Shown: one piece after another, positions 48,600-61,640 of the stretch
Layout: every line of letters begins with the position of its first letter
Numbering within the stretch: the stretch's first letter is position 1
DNA from: Acridotheres tristis
Taxonomy: Eukaryota > Chordata > Aves > Passeriformes > Sturnidae
Assembly (NCBI GenBank): GCA_037013685.1
Contig: CM072888.1
Location: 6,739,034-6,803,033 of the forward strand
DNA: 64,000 nt
Direction: 5' to 3'
Made by a program: the position numbers and the translations under genes
Notes under the pieces: model-generated
What the model saw: the letters and a program-made list of their open reading frames with translations, nothing else
What the model was told of the DNA's origin: nothing
The model's database searches: none

Positions 48600-48833
48600 A
48601 AAGTTTGTGCTAGGCACCAACGAGGAACAGCTGAACCTACTTTTTATAATCCTAGTCTGTTACGTCGTGTTCCAAGTGACATCGGGCCATGTAGTTTAGC
48701 AGTTGATTATCTTTGTGCTTGCACCTACTGCCATGTGAAGAACATCTGTTCTAAAAAGCAGCCTGAGAAAGAAAGTGTCAGGAAGGGAAACACTGTAAGA
48801 ATTAAAATTGGCGCTGTCTTTCATCAGTGTTGA
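48600..48833 (+). other. Exon-like open frame behind a strong acceptor
   Basis: A T-rich tract ending TATATCCATATAG (48599) opens directly onto 77 sense codons, then TGA at 48831-48833. The reading includes FYNPSLLRRVPSDIG and a Cys-rich part (LCACTYCHVKNIC), then a basic stretch. There is no ATG at its start, so it would have to be a 3' terminal exon entered in phase 0. No family is recognised and no upstream exon in the right phase was found. Confidence 0.2.
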
Positions 48834-51800
48834 GACTGTCAGAAGTTGCATGAGCCCAGCCCTAACTATCCACAGCAGGCAATGTGATGGCAGCCTGCTG
48901 TTCAACAACCAACATCTAACAAGAAATAGCGTGCAGATGTAATGTGTGGCTTAAAACATTGTGTTAAGCATCATTAAAACCGAGTCTCCTTAGAGTCTTG
49001 CTAAAAAAAGTCCTTTCTCTTTCTGTAATAAAACATTTCTCTCTGACTGTTTCAATTAAGGTTCTAACAATACAAACACAGGGCCTCCTAATTCAGTATC
49101 ACGTTGGAGAACCACTGTTACTGTCAAGCTGTAAAGGCAAATAGAACAAGCTATCTTCACAAACCTCTGTCTAGCCAGCAAATGAGAGGCAGAAGATGAC
49201 TCTATTTTCCTGGTTTTCTTCAGTCTGTTATCCCTATTAAACCTTATATTTGCAAATATTTCAGTGCCTGTGGTTCAGTGTTCATGTCAGCTGCAGTCCC
49301 CTCTGTGTAACTCGTTGGCACCAAGGTTTAGGTCTCACAGAAGCTGAGATGCTGAGCTTGCCTGCTGAATCTCTTGGATTAAGAGATACTCAGTTGTGAT
49401 GCTGATATTTTGAAGTATTGACTTACCTGGGGGAAAAAAATTAAATAGTATAGATATGTTTGGGCAGGGTACCAGCAACCTCATTGTGCTTGGGTTGAAT
49501 CAGTTCTTCCTAACAGTTTCTGGCTCAGTTCTGGAAATGTATTCCTATAGCACAGTGTCTGCCCATGTGGAGTCCCATAGACTTCCTTCTCATGGGTGAA
49601 GCTTGCAGCACTGCAAACTTCATCATTTAATACAGTGCCAGAATGAACAAGCCCAGTTGGATAAATTATAAGCACAAAGAGAAATTGAATTAGTATGTTA
49701 GGGTATTAGGAGTTTTAAGACAACCTTGACTGATGAGAATTCTGAAGAGCTTTAGTTCTCTTGGGCCCTGGAGACGCTATGAAAGTCCTAAAAATGGGGA
49801 CAGAACATTTGGTAGAAGCAAGTAAAACACCTGTACACTTGATTTGCTGTACTTGAAAGGAAGAACAAAGGAAGCAAAGAGCTACTTTCTTATACTGTAT
49901 ATCAAAAATACATGTTGTAAGATAAAACTCTTTCAACAGTGGTTGCTAAATGCTTGTAGCAGGGGAAGGCTGTTGTGTTGTACTCAGTGAAATAATGATT
50001 GATCTTCAGACTATTCAATTAAATCTTTTGTAAATGAATTAAAAAAAAAAGAATACATTTTTTTAAGCCAGATGAGCCACTACCAGTTACTACTGATGAA
50101 TTAATGAGTTTTTAGCTTTTAAAGCAGAATACCACCCAAAGCCAGAGTTTCACACATGAACTCTGCAGAATTAACCCATGGTACTTTGAGTTCCAGCCCA
50201 GCTCATGTGAGAATAATAATGAATAAGGAGAATTTCAAATAAAACCAAACGAAATGACTTATGAAATGCTTTGGCAGTGGTGGTTCAGGAATGGTGATGT
50301 GTGTTGGCCTGACACATCCCTGTTTTTAAGGAGTGCTGCCCTCTCTCCTGCTGTCCTAATGCTTCTGAAAGGTTCCTCCTGCTGAGCTTAATACTCAGGG
50401 GAAAATTACATGGAAAAATGTTAATATGTAGCAGTGGATCTTCCCAGAATAGGGTAGCAACAGGTCCCATAAGCATCTATGGAGTGTCTTATTTTTCATT
50501 TTTAGAGACTGTGTAGTCAGTGACATCCTATTATACAAACTTTGGGGCTGCCACAAGTTGCTGGTTGTACAATATTTTATGCAGACTTTGGTGACTATAT
50601 TTTTTTTCTTTATTATGAAAAAATATGTTGAAAGAACTTCTTGGGTTTTTTAATAACTATAATTTTCATTTTAGGCAGTGTAGCATAGGCTTAATTATGG
50701 TTACGCTGAAGTCCTTGCTTGTATCTGTTAAAATGGAAATAATATTGTTGTTGAGAATGAAAGGCATCATATACCCACAGCAGATTTCACTGCAGACTTA
50801 GCAAGTGGTTTAGATCATGTTATTAAAAGCTGAAAGTATATTGATTTCTCCTAGTCTCAGAAGGGCCATGCATTTTCTCCTGTTCTAAGTAAAAATAAAC
50901 CAATAAATGGCTGCATTAATGATGCTATCACTGGGTAGCAGCAGTATGTTTCTTAATGTCTTAGGCCTCAAACATGCAATCTCTTACTCATATGTTTTAC
51001 TCTAGGCAGCTTCACAGAGCCATTAGACTCAATTGGGTCATTTGTCTCAGAAATGAATTCCCTAAAATCTGACTTGGTTTGAGTCACACATTCACTTCTG
51101 AATGGATGTGAATTTGCTGTGTGCTATGAAAGCCTAACCCGGAGGAAGATATTTAAAACTATTGCAAGCAGTGCAAATTGCTGTACAGTGCCTCACTCCC
51201 AGTGAATTTTAGATTGTCTTCATTATTAAGAAGATTTATTTTTCATCTTTTATAGCAAGATAGGTGATATGTGCCAACACTGCAAAAATCACAGCATAGG
51301 TAAAAGTAAGTAGTTTCTTCCATTAGTTCTTAGTCTGTCACAGCCATATATTTCACTCCTTCCTGCATATCTGTGACCTTGTTCAGTTTTCCTTGTAAAA
51401 AACTAGAGCATTGTGCCTCCCTTGGGATTTCATAATGGGGCAGATACCATTTCTTTAGCACTGAAGAGAAGTGATTAAAACTCTCTAAGAGAAACTGGAG
51501 TCAGTTGTGAAGATTATTTTTCTATATTTATTTAAATTTATTCTGGTGTCGCTCAATTTATGTAAAAAGATCTCAAAACTTGTATGGAAATAATCTATTT
51601 ATCTTCTGAGACCCTTAACTATAAAAATATGGAGTGTCTATTGCTTTTATCAGTCCATATTGTGATATAGTTAGTAAGAGCTACATAGGGAGGCTGCAAC
51701 TTCATTTATAGCTTTTTATTTTACTCCAGTACACTTTCCCAATTACGTGGCAGTATTCCATCAAGGATGCTCTAATGGGTCTTGATTTATTAAGAAGTTT

Positions 51801-54125
51801 TTGGTGGGTGTGAAGGCCAAGACCCCACTTGGTAGACTCTGTACAGGTCTACCAAAGGATCTTGATTAGAATTCCCAAAATCAGAAAATACACAGGAAGA
51901 ATTACTGGCTATGCAGGATACATTCCTTCCTGCCTCGGGCTGCGACCAGGCAATTTATTGACTCATGAGGATTTCTAACCTACCACTGTGACTGGAACTC
52001 CTCTACTCTGCAGTAATCAAAATCTGAACTTCAGATAAGACTTCTGGATGCCAGATGGTGCTTTGCCAATCTTACATATCAGGAAGAAAGGAGGAATCAC
52101 GTCCAGATTCCAGAGCTGTCAGAAAGAGCAGTTCCTCCCAGCATGTGTCAGCTGGTGACACAAACACAAGAGTTGTACTCCCTGCTCAGAAGGACTGAAT
52201 CTAATAGAAGTGTTTTGTGTGTGCAGACAGCAGAAAGGAGATGAGCTTCTTTCCTCAGATGCAGAAAGAAAAGATGTGGTGAGGAAATCAAGAGTTTAGC
52301 ATACTGAGCATTCCCTTAGGTATTTGTAGCCAAGAGATCTCTCTGACCCTATAGCTCCAAACCTATCAAAATTATGCTGTGATTAGTGAAAAGATAGGAG
52401 AGGAGACAAATGTTTGTTTTAAGTAGGCTTACATCTCAAACAGCACCTTAGGAATTGTGCTTTGGAGCTAGGAATAATCTTAGCACAGGTGCACTGGGCA
52501 TTTGGTTACCTGTGCATTCAGTAGTTAAGGTACAGCTTAGTTTCTGCAGATGAAATAGAGATAAAATCAGGTGATGTTCATCCTGGATATCATTTTGTTC
52601 TTACTGAGCTTGTTCCCTCTATAAATGAATGAATAATAGGAGTAAAAATCACCTGGACCATTCATGTTGCCTTTGTTTGGGCTGCTGAGTGTCTGTGTTC
52701 ATTAGTGCATCTCAGCCATACCAAGGGTGTCATCATCAACAACTAGTTGAAGATTGAACCTGTTCTTTCTTTTCTAGACCCTGGTGGCAGGTGAGTAGGA
52801 GTGTACATATGTCTCACCTATACTCCTCCCTCCTCTAACAAATACAGTCTGAGCTTAGAGTTAACAATGCAGAATTTACCTCTATCTCCTCAATTTGTCA
52901 TACTGATGATCTGAGTGCTCACAATAGATTTTAGAGCATAGTTACAAAAAAACCAAAAAGGGAAGCTTGAACATACATGTCCTTAATTAAGACTTTCCAG
53001 ATGAACAGATGTTTTAGAATGAAAAGCAAACCGTGTTTTAATTTTCTAGTTCACATTATTTAGGGGAAAAAATTACGTTTTTAACAGGCTACAGACACTG
53101 ATATAAATTAGAAAAAATATCATCTTAATAATTAAATTCTTAATTTAACATTACAATTAAAAATACTGTACTTAAGAATTCTAAAGCTCCTATTTGTCAA
53201 ACAGGTCCGTGGACTCCAGTGTCCACTTACAGTTAGTAGGAGTTGTGCAGAGATGTATTGTAAACAGCAAAGATTTCTGAAAGAGTACAGGACAGTGCTG
53301 TCATAATCAATATGCAAGCAGTTGCAGAAAAATCAGTACCTTGAATTCCTGGTAAGTTTTTCCAGCTACTTCATAAATTATTGTCTTAGGCAATGTATAT
53401 TTTCACTTTTTTACATGGAATTACTGCCATGAAGGCTTTCCAATATGAAACGAAATTCACAATATGTCTCCTGGAACAATGAGGAGCCAAGTAACAATGC
53501 AAGAAAACCAATGTAATATGTAGGTGCTAGAGTGACAGCACACTAATGGCTGCAGAGAAATGAATTAGAAGTTAGTTAATTAGAAGGTTGAGTTCATTAT
53601 CAGGTTTGCACAAGAGCACCAGAAAGATCTTAAATATTCGACAAATATTCTACTTGCATGGCTTGTACCTTCCATGTGGAGTCTGACAGTAGTGATCAAA
53701 ATAGTTTATGGTGAATGTTAAGTGGTGACTCCACGTTAAAACTTTAAATGGGACACAGAAATCTTCCTTACATATTGTCTTGAGATGTTCATATATTGAT
53801 GGACTGAGACATTTTCAGGAGTGTCCCTACTTTGCTGTGTCAGCCAGAGGTTCAATGAAAAGCTAAGCTAAAAAAAGTCTTGCCAGAAAGTGTCTTGTTA
53901 ACTTCTCACTAACTTAGTAAGTGAGGTTCTTAAAAATAATATTCTTACCCAACAAAAAACTTTCTTCACCTGAATTATTTTGTGTATTAATCTACTTTCA
54001 TGGAAACAAAAGCAGGTTTGTTTAGTGGTTTCTTTTTCCTTTCTTTAATGTCCTGAGTGCATCTTTAGGTTAGATAAAGAAGGGAAAGCTGCAGTTGTCC
54101 CCACTCACTGCTTTCTTCTTTGATT

Positions 54126-54171
54126 TGTGTTATGTAGTGGTATTTGCCTGTGTTATGTAGTGGTATTTGCC
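54126..54171. repeat. Perfect 23-bp tandem duplication
   Basis: TGTGTTATGTAGTGG then TATTTGCC occurs at 54126-54148 and again, identically, at 54149-54171, followed by TGTGAG. The perfect identity suggests a recent slippage event; it may be polymorphic. Confidence 0.92.
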
Positions 54172-55313
54172 TGTGAGAACTGGATTCCTTTGGGATGAAC
54201 CTAAACAGGAACATGCAGTCCAGGGGTGCATCTGGCATGCCACAACCACTAAGTGGCATTCAGTCCATGGAACCAAGTTAGAGGTAATCTGGAGGAAAAA
54301 AACCCCACCAAATAAAAAAATAAATCTGCCCCCCAAAACCACAAAGAAAATAAAATGAGTGTTCCTGAGTACTTACTGATACTCTCTTTACTTTTCTAGA
54401 CTTTGCTGATATGGTGAGAGCTATTGATGACTGCAAGGATTTACTGCATATGAGAGCTCTGTGATTGGTTTATTTTCATGCCAGAACTGTCACTGTCTGT
54501 CTGAACTGGAGTTTCTGTCTTGAGCTGGCAGGGTCGTGGTATTTGGAAGCTGTGGCAAAGGAGGAGCAGCCAGGAAGGCGTGTGTGAAACCAGCATTAAA
54601 CTTCCTATTTCCTTACCTTCAGCTCTATGAAAGTGTCTGTAAAATCCTTGATGGTTCTGCAGTGACTTTTAAAAAGTATTTGTTCACCTGACATACTTTG
54701 CTTTCAACCAAGAAATGTAATTTTAAGTGCTGTCCTAAAGAAGAAGGATTGCTCTTGGTGAAGGAGATTGTATCAATCAACAGCAATTTTCTTGCAGATA
54801 AAATTTTCTAAACCAATCTTACACAAATTTTCTTTCATTGCAAGAAAAATATCTGATGGGGAAAAAAAGGATTCTCTAAGACAACATAATTATCCTATTG
54901 CAAAGTGGTATGTACATGATTTATGCAATGATTGTACATAGCATCATTTTGTTTCTGCTTTAACGAATGGAGACATAAAATGTCAAATTTATGAAAGAAT
55001 ATTTTAAAACCCTCTTGGTATCAGCTCAGTATTAGTTTGCTCAGTATATATAGGCCAGGTTTTCCCTTAAGCGTGTCAGTCACTATGAGAAACAAAACCA
55101 GGAAGATTGCCATGGACACATTTCAAGAGCAGGTAATTTAAAACTCAAAAAAAGAAAAGCCAACAAACAAATCCACACCTCCCACTTGTTTTAAAAATGT
55201 CTCTTCAAAGTATAATTTTATAAATGTAACTTTTGAGGAGAAGACAAATTTCTCACAAACAGATGGTCCAATTTGTGAGTGACTGGAATGATTGATGGCT
55301 CAAAACATTTTAT

Positions 55314-55560
55314 GTGTGTGTGAGGGGATGGGGCAGGTTTTGTCTTGCTCTGGTGGGGAGATGCTGTGCTCCATACAGCACCCCACTCCCAGAGCCTGTA
55401 TCCCAGGCTGGCAGTGGCTGCCCATCCCTGGCACAGCAGAGGATGCTCCACACCCACCTGTGGAGCCCCAACCCAGCTCCTGAGTGGCCAAATGACCCAA
55501 AATCCCACCTGGGACAAGGGTCCAGGGAAAGCCAAGGGGTGTTTGAAGCAGAACATGGGG
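55314..55560. other. GC-richer unique patch
   Basis: The patch is clearly richer in G and C than its surroundings and has overlapping open frames on both strands (55218-55692), none with a recognisable protein or a matched pair of splice sites. The segment TGGCTGCCCATCCCTGGCAC loosely recalls CR1, but the order does not hold. It could be an old unrecognised repeat or a regulatory patch. Confidence 0.4.
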
Positions 55561-56327
55561 CAGGCACCCTACCTTCTCTTGGAATTTCTATCAGCTGCAT
55601 ACTGCTGGAAGTTATGTTTCTTCTTTTGTATCTCTCTTCTGTCTTTTCCTAATTTCCTCTTGGAATTTTTAAGTAACTTAGAATGGAACTGACTTAGAGT
55701 CTGCAGGGTTGAATGGGTTAAATTAAATGCTTTAAGAAATAATTCATGTTGGTTGAATGCTGCTCTAAACCTTTTGAGAAAGTTCTTTGATTTTCTGGGG
55801 TTGCCAGAAAAGTTTTTTGTTGTTTTGACCCCGAGAGTATGTGAACAACTCTAACGCCCTTTTAAAAGTTTAATTGAGTGAGTTTTTTGGGACCTTCCAC
55901 AAATATGAAGGAAGTCAAAACCATACCTGCTTGAATATATTGTGATTTTTTTATTTTTTAAGAGCATTAACTGAACTGAGAATAGAAATAGTATCTTTTT
56001 ATCTTTGTAGTAGCAGTCAGACACACTCTCACCCATAATTATTCCTGTGCTAGGGCTTGTTGCTCCATTCTCCTCAGGATGACCTTCTAGGAATCCGTGG
56101 TTGTGCAGCTCTAGGGTTGTAATTGCTATGATACCTGATGATAGCTTTCTGAGACTTTTTTAGAAAGTAGTATTTTTATACATTTTCATGGAACATTAAA
56201 TCTCAGACAAAGAATAAAAAAGTTGACAAATGTGATGTTATTTCACGTAATTAGAGATGGAAACAAATTCTTCCCAACTGTTGTGAAGCATTGTTGTCTT
56301 CCCTGGAGAGACAATTATCGTCTTTTT

Positions 56328-56348
56328 GTTGTTGTTGTTGTTGTTGTT
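56328..56348. repeat. GTT trinucleotide microsatellite
   Basis: Seven uninterrupted GTT units preceded by TCTTTTT. Confidence 0.9.
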
Positions 56349-56925
56349 TAAAAGAGAAATGCAGGAATTTTCTTTTACAGCAATTAGTGGTGATGCATGG
56401 AGTGAGCTGCTAAGTACTCATGACTTTTGTGGATAGACAGGGCTGTCCCCTGTTAATCACATTGGATATTGGCCTGTCCATAAAGAGCAAGGAGTGATAT
56501 CAAAGAGAACAGTCAGCTATTACCAGGGCAAACTCCTGGCCATGAGCTCCTGCAGATGGTAATATGAAAAGACAGAGATGAAATTAAAAGCAGTGTTAAC
56601 TACCCAGGAGGCAGGAAAACATGCAGTTGTTTCTTTGCATTACTTATGTATTGTACTTGTGCATTGAGATGATATTTTCCAGTATTACTATACGCATTTT
56701 TTTGCATATAATGTAGAAAATGCTGTGGAATTTTTTTTTATATGGTAACAAATGAATGAAGTAAGTGGCTCCAGCAACACAGAGAACAGTCACTACATTG
56801 AACATATATGGGAGTTTTTTTAAAGCTGTATAGTTATTTGCTTTAGTATGCAAAATTATTTGTTCTTTTTGCTAAGGTGTAACTAGTGGTTATAGCCTCC
56901 AGAGGAAGTGTTGCAATGTGCAGAC

Positions 56926-56940
56926 TTTTTTTTTTTTTTT
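56926..56940. repeat. T15 homopolymer
   Basis: Fifteen T after CAGAC, with no adjacent element recognised. Confidence 0.85.
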
Positions 56941-57550
56941 GTTAAGTCAGTAGACTCTCTCGTGTCCTTACATAGAAATTCCCTTGTAAAGGAGGTTGAG
57001 TGCCACTGATCTTTCTGTTTTCACACAAATTCCTCTGATACTGTGGAAGGTGTTGTGAGAGCTTGCTCCTTCTTTATTGGTGTTACTGTGCTGTGGAGAG
57101 CATTAAAGAAAACTTCCTGACCTCTGCACAGTTCCTCAGGGATCCATTTAGGTTTAGGGAATTAATTGCCTTTTTTCTTCTGAGAGGGCTTCTTTGCAGG
57201 TACACTTTCTTCAAGTATATCTGCATTGGAGTCCTGCTGTGACTGTTGCTCCTTCAGAAGGGCTTAGCTTCCCTTAAAATAAGCAGCTTTCTATTTTTTT
57301 TTTATTTTTGCCAGTACAGAAGGCAAAGAGCCTGAGCCTAGGCAGCTGAGTATTGCATCCTGTGCTGAGTTTTTTTATTCACAGATGCTCTGCTAGCAGA
57401 ACCTGAGCTGGCTTGGAGTAACTGATTTAGGGATGTCTGTAGTACCATGATTATGATGTAGGTATGTCTCAAGGAAGTAGCCTGTCAGATGAGGGGTGAT
57501 AAATTTGGAGGAAGAGCTGCTGCTGGGTAAAAGGATGTAATGGTTTACTA

Positions 57551-57600
57551 GATCACAGAATCATAGAATGATTTGGATTGGAATGGTTCTTTTTATCCTG
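57551..57600 (-). mobile_element. CR1 LINE 3' tail scrap
   Basis: ATCACAGAATCATAGAATG followed by ATTTGGATTGGAATGG is the reverse complement of the CR1 tail. Similarity is lost after about 50 bases. Confidence 0.75.
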
Positions 57601-57865
57601 AATTTTTACAAAAAATAAAGGTTAAAATTAGGTCTTTGGGCCACTTGTAGATATTCAGATGTGCAAAGGCTCAGGATCTGGTCTGTAAATCCAGAACACC
57701 GTGACTGTGTTTGTTAACTCAAGAAATATTTTCCTTCTGTGAATCTGTAAGTTCATGCAACTGACTTGTGAATGCTAAAATAGTAATGTAAGCAGACAAC
57801 CCACTTTTTGGCCACATCTTTTGAGAACAGTTGTTCTGTTAAATGAAGTTTATTAAAAGTGAGTG

Positions 57866-57896
57866 GTTTGCCAGAAGTTGTCTTCTTCTGGCAAAC
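57866..57896. repeat. Perfect hairpin, 12-bp arms
   Basis: GTTTGCCAGAAG (57866-57877) and CTTCTGGCAAAC (57885-57896) are exact reverse complements separated by TTGTCTT. The stem is too short for a normal microRNA precursor. It could be a protein-binding palindrome or the collapsed end of a small inverted-repeat element. Confidence 0.85.
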
Positions 57897-59709
57897 AAGA
57901 GCCATAAGCAGAGAAAGCCAGCAGCACATCTGTAACTCCTTTGACCCTCACCAGTTAGTAAACCAGTGTAACTTCTTCAGGCTATCTTATCCTTTCAATT
58001 TGATTTAAGCCTGGTAATGTCACTGACATATGTCTGCATATCATGGTTTTCAAAAGAAAGTGATTTCAGGAGAAGAGATGTTTTGCTGTGGTTAAGAGGC
58101 TGTGCTCATATTTCAGAGGACAGTTTGTTCATCTCTAGTCTTGTGGCCTTAACTCTTGCACTTGACTGGAACCTTAATGATATCCTTGGTTTTGTCCTCA
58201 CATACAAGAAGTCTGCTGAAGCAAGAAGTTCTTACTATGAACAGCTCCAAAGCTTTGAAGTTTCTTTTTTTCATTTTATTTTCATTTTATTAATTCAGAA
58301 AGCAATGAAAAGCACCTACATCACAAACCAAACTTCAGTATGTGTCTACTGGGGGTCAAAAAAAAAGCCAGTACCAGACAGTGTTTGAGTGAAAACGGTA
58401 TCTGTGTATTGGTTCTGGTTTTGGCTTCCCTCATGAAAAGCAGAAGCTGCAGTTGCTGCCACATGGAGATGTTTGTTCTTGCCTGCAGGATGGAGCAAAC
58501 CCGGGGTTTCCTTGTGGCAGGAATGGGAGGAGAAGCTCCAGGCAGGAAGGAAGCTGTGCCCGTACCAGTCCAGCACTGCTAATGGAGACGGCAATCTGCA
58601 TTTGTGTCGGGGCATGAGGAGAGTCACTCAAACTGGACACGTTTTGCTCTTTTCCTTTCAAGCCTGAAAACTCTTTAGGTATCCATAGGGAAGAAGGTGG
58701 CTCCTGAGGAAGGTGTGACTGGGGCAAGCAATAGCAGACCTGGGAAAGGAGCCTTCCTGCATGCTGGCCAGTGGCCCCTCCTTAGAGCCTAAGTGCCCTT
58801 TCTGTTCTGCTTTCCTTCTCCCCACTCTGTTTCCCCTTATCAAAATAGGAGACCTACCTCAGCAGGGGTACATTTTTGTCTGCCATTGCAAATTTGTTAT
58901 AAGGCAGTTGAAATGGAATAGTATAAATAAAAGAGCTGATTGAATTTTTCTGAAGACTGCCATGTGGAATGGTAGCCTAGTACACCTGCTTATTCTGGAC
59001 TGTACTTTTTCTGTGTCCTAATTAAACCAAAATGAATTCAAAAGAAAAATGCCCTGATTTATATGATTCAATGGCAGAGATCAATTTGCAGCTGCTTTAA
59101 GATGGTGGCTTTCACTTCATCTGGAATACAGCATGCAGAAGGGCTGCATATAAATAGTGCTGCACCCAGACAATGTTTTACAAAAGCAAGTGCTCCAAAA
59201 TACCAATGCACGATTCCAATTTTTCACTAGGCAGCTGGCTCCAATCAGAGTGGCAATTTGTTACCTATTAGAAAAGTCATCTTGCTGCTGGCTGTCCTAC
59301 AAAGAGAGCTTGTTTGGTTCTCCTTTAGAAATAGCAGTTATTGCTGGCCTCTTTTATTGATAATGCAATATATCGTGGTAATAGCTCCTTGGGACATTTT
59401 TGATCCCTTGTCCTAATTCTGGCTATAAGGAAAAAAAAAAACCACAACGCTGTCAATAGGGAATTGGTGAGAGGAAATGAAGTAGCATCCATTTTAGGCC
59501 AGTGTGAATTTGTGGTGCTAGTGTACACAAAATGCTATCAAAGATGAAAGCGATTAAGAAATTCTTGTTTGGATCTTTTCAAAATAGTTAAATAGGAAAT
59601 CTTTACTTGGGAGGAATGACTAATGGGTCACCTGAGAACAGAAAAGTGTCTTATGAGAGTGTAATCTCTTATTCCTCAGCATTTCCTGGAGATGGCTTGC
59701 TAAGACTGA

Positions 59710-59724
59710 TTTTTTTTTTTTTTT
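59710..59724. repeat. T15 homopolymer
   Basis: Fifteen T followed by CCTGAG. Confidence 0.85.
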
Positions 59725-60984
59725 CCTGAGCAATGCCTGAATAGAAACTGATTGAATTGACATTCTTCCTTACTGTGAAAATTATTTCTTTTTCCTGTGG
59801 ATGCTACATCTGGTTCTTTTTGAGGAGTATCTCTGCTTTCTTTAGTCCAGCTCTTAGGAAAGCCTGAAGTGATTGATACAAGCATGGTTAACATAAATGT
59901 ATGTGAGCTCACAGGAGCGAGGAAATGGCTCTTCATGAGTAGGTGCATGAAAATTTTCAAAGCTAAAAAGGAGTGACCTAAATAATTGGTAGAGAGTAGG
60001 CTTTGTATTCCTGGATTACTGTGACATAGAAAGCACAGCAGTATTTTTCCTCAGACGGTGATTATAGGCTACTTCCCAAGCTAGCTAGCTGATTTTGGGA
60101 AGGGATCCTCTTTCTGAATGTGTGAGATAAGCAAGACCTTAGACTAAGGAAAAATCTGAAGTATGTTTGCAGTAAGGGCTTATTCTTAGACCTCATTGAC
60201 AAGTTTCCTTCCTCAGACCAGCTATAAGAGCAAGTTCTCTTGCCAAAACTGAGATCTTACACCTGTGCTGTTCCAGTCTTGAGAAATGTGTGACTGTCAG
60301 GGCACCTGAATTCCTACCTGAAGCCCTTTGTGAGATCATGCTGAGTCATGTGAGCCTCATGGGGTCCTGCAATCTGGATAGAGCAAGAGCTCTCAGAAGA
60401 CGTTCTTGTCCATGGTTTTGTGTGGGTTTTTGGTGTGTTTGGGGTTTTTAAAATGAAATCCTTCATATCTGTCTATTCTGATAGTTGGTGGATAACTCTC
60501 TCTCTGTGAAGGGATCCCTTCTCACTTTTGGTTTGATGAGGGCTGTGCAAGCATGCAGCAGAGTGGCATTGGATCCTGTTAAGGTTGAGTTTTCAACTTA
60601 CCACTCAAGTGAGAAGTGTCAAAGCCAGCAGAGCCTTTCTCTGAAACATCCACCCCCGATCCCAAACATCATTCTGTCTGGTGTCACAACTGATTCAGCT
60701 ATGTGGATGGTACCAAAAATGCTCAGAGTAAAATGAGACTTTGTGTCAGAGTACGTGCTCCAGTTCCTTAATTGGTTTGCAGAGTCTCCTCTCCTTTTCA
60801 TTAAAATGCAGGGAGAATTAAAGTTAAATTTGTTTATAAAGTATGCTTCTCTAAACACATTTACTTCTGTGGCAGAAATTTTTTTGCCTGTTTCCCAATG
60901 ACAGAGAAGCTACTTCTGACGAAGCATGAAAGACTACAGACTGCAGTATATTCCTCAGTTCTTGAGGCTGCTTTTTACTTTTCA

Positions 60985-61640
60985 TTTATATCCTTCTAGT
61001 CCTTTGAGTCATGATACAAGCATTGGTATCTATGAGTTTGTCTAATTCCTTTTTAAGCTGTCTGATAATGTCGTCCTCTACAACTTCATCTAACAATAAA
61101 TCCCAGAACTTTAGGATCCACTGTGGGAAGAAATACTTCCTTGATATTTTTAAAGTTAATCCCCTTTTGTTTCACCAAGTACCTCCCAGATGTGGTGGTG
61201 CAAGGAGATGAAGAGATGTGGTTCTGCAAATTTCTTGCGTGATTTGTTAAATCTTTTCTCTCTCCTTTGGGACCTCTCTCCAGCCTTTTCACTGTCTTCT
61301 TGTAAGGAAGCTGCTCCAACCCTTTGGACATTATAATTACCTCCTCTTTACTTTTCCCAGCTCTGCTGCACTCTCCTGAACTGGCTTGGATCAGCATAGA
61401 AATCTCTATCTCAATAAAATTTGTGGTGACATGGATCCCTTTGTCTTGTTCTTCACAGCATTTCTAATAATGCTCCAAGTGTCTCTCGGGTTTGGCCCTT
61501 TCTGCACATTGGACTGGTATATCTGGGGAGAATAATTTGGCAAGGGCAACTTCTAGATCTCCTTCCTGACCTTTGGCTCCCATTTCTGAGGTGAACATGT
61601 GTAAATACAGCTTGGACTATTTTCCCTGAACACATTCCTC
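60985..61640 (-). mobile_element. Old, diverged CR1/L3-like LINE fragment
   Basis: Reading the plus strand (reverse complement of the element), the pieces appear in the order expected of ancient amniote CR1/L3-type LINEs: a TTTTTAAGCTGTCTGATAAT segment, TGTGGGAAGAAATACTTCCT, CTCTCTCCAGCCTTTTCAC, then GTAAGGAAGCTGCTCCAACC. These are followed by a CTCTGAACC-like segment, CTGCACATTGGACTGG, CTTCTAGATCTCCTTCCTGA and a final CATGTGTAAATACAGCTTGG. Substitutions and small gaps are frequent, so this is much older than the other CR1 pieces here. There is no coding frame. The right boundary is uncertain; nothing beyond about 61640 could be matched. Confidence 0.62.

Larger units (their letters stand above)
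46103..57550. other. Mostly unique AT-rich DNA
   Basis: No repeat family was recognised. Content includes a purine-rich block (46560-46710), exon-like pieces at 47557-47618 and 48600-48833, a 23-bp tandem duplication at 54126, a GC-richer patch at 55314-55560, a GTT run at 56328 and a T15 run at 56926. Confidence 0.5.
57601..60984. other. Unique AT-rich DNA
   Basis: Holds a perfect 12-bp-arm hairpin at 57866 and a GC-richer patch at 58430-58780 with overlapping open frames on both strands but no matched splice sites. The 123-codon frame at 58017-58388 is unrecognised and rich in Ser, Leu and Phe. Nothing else is supported. Confidence 0.45.

Noticed and set aside
58017..58388. 123-codon plus-strand frame
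   Set aside because: No recognisable domain, poor start context and no splice support.
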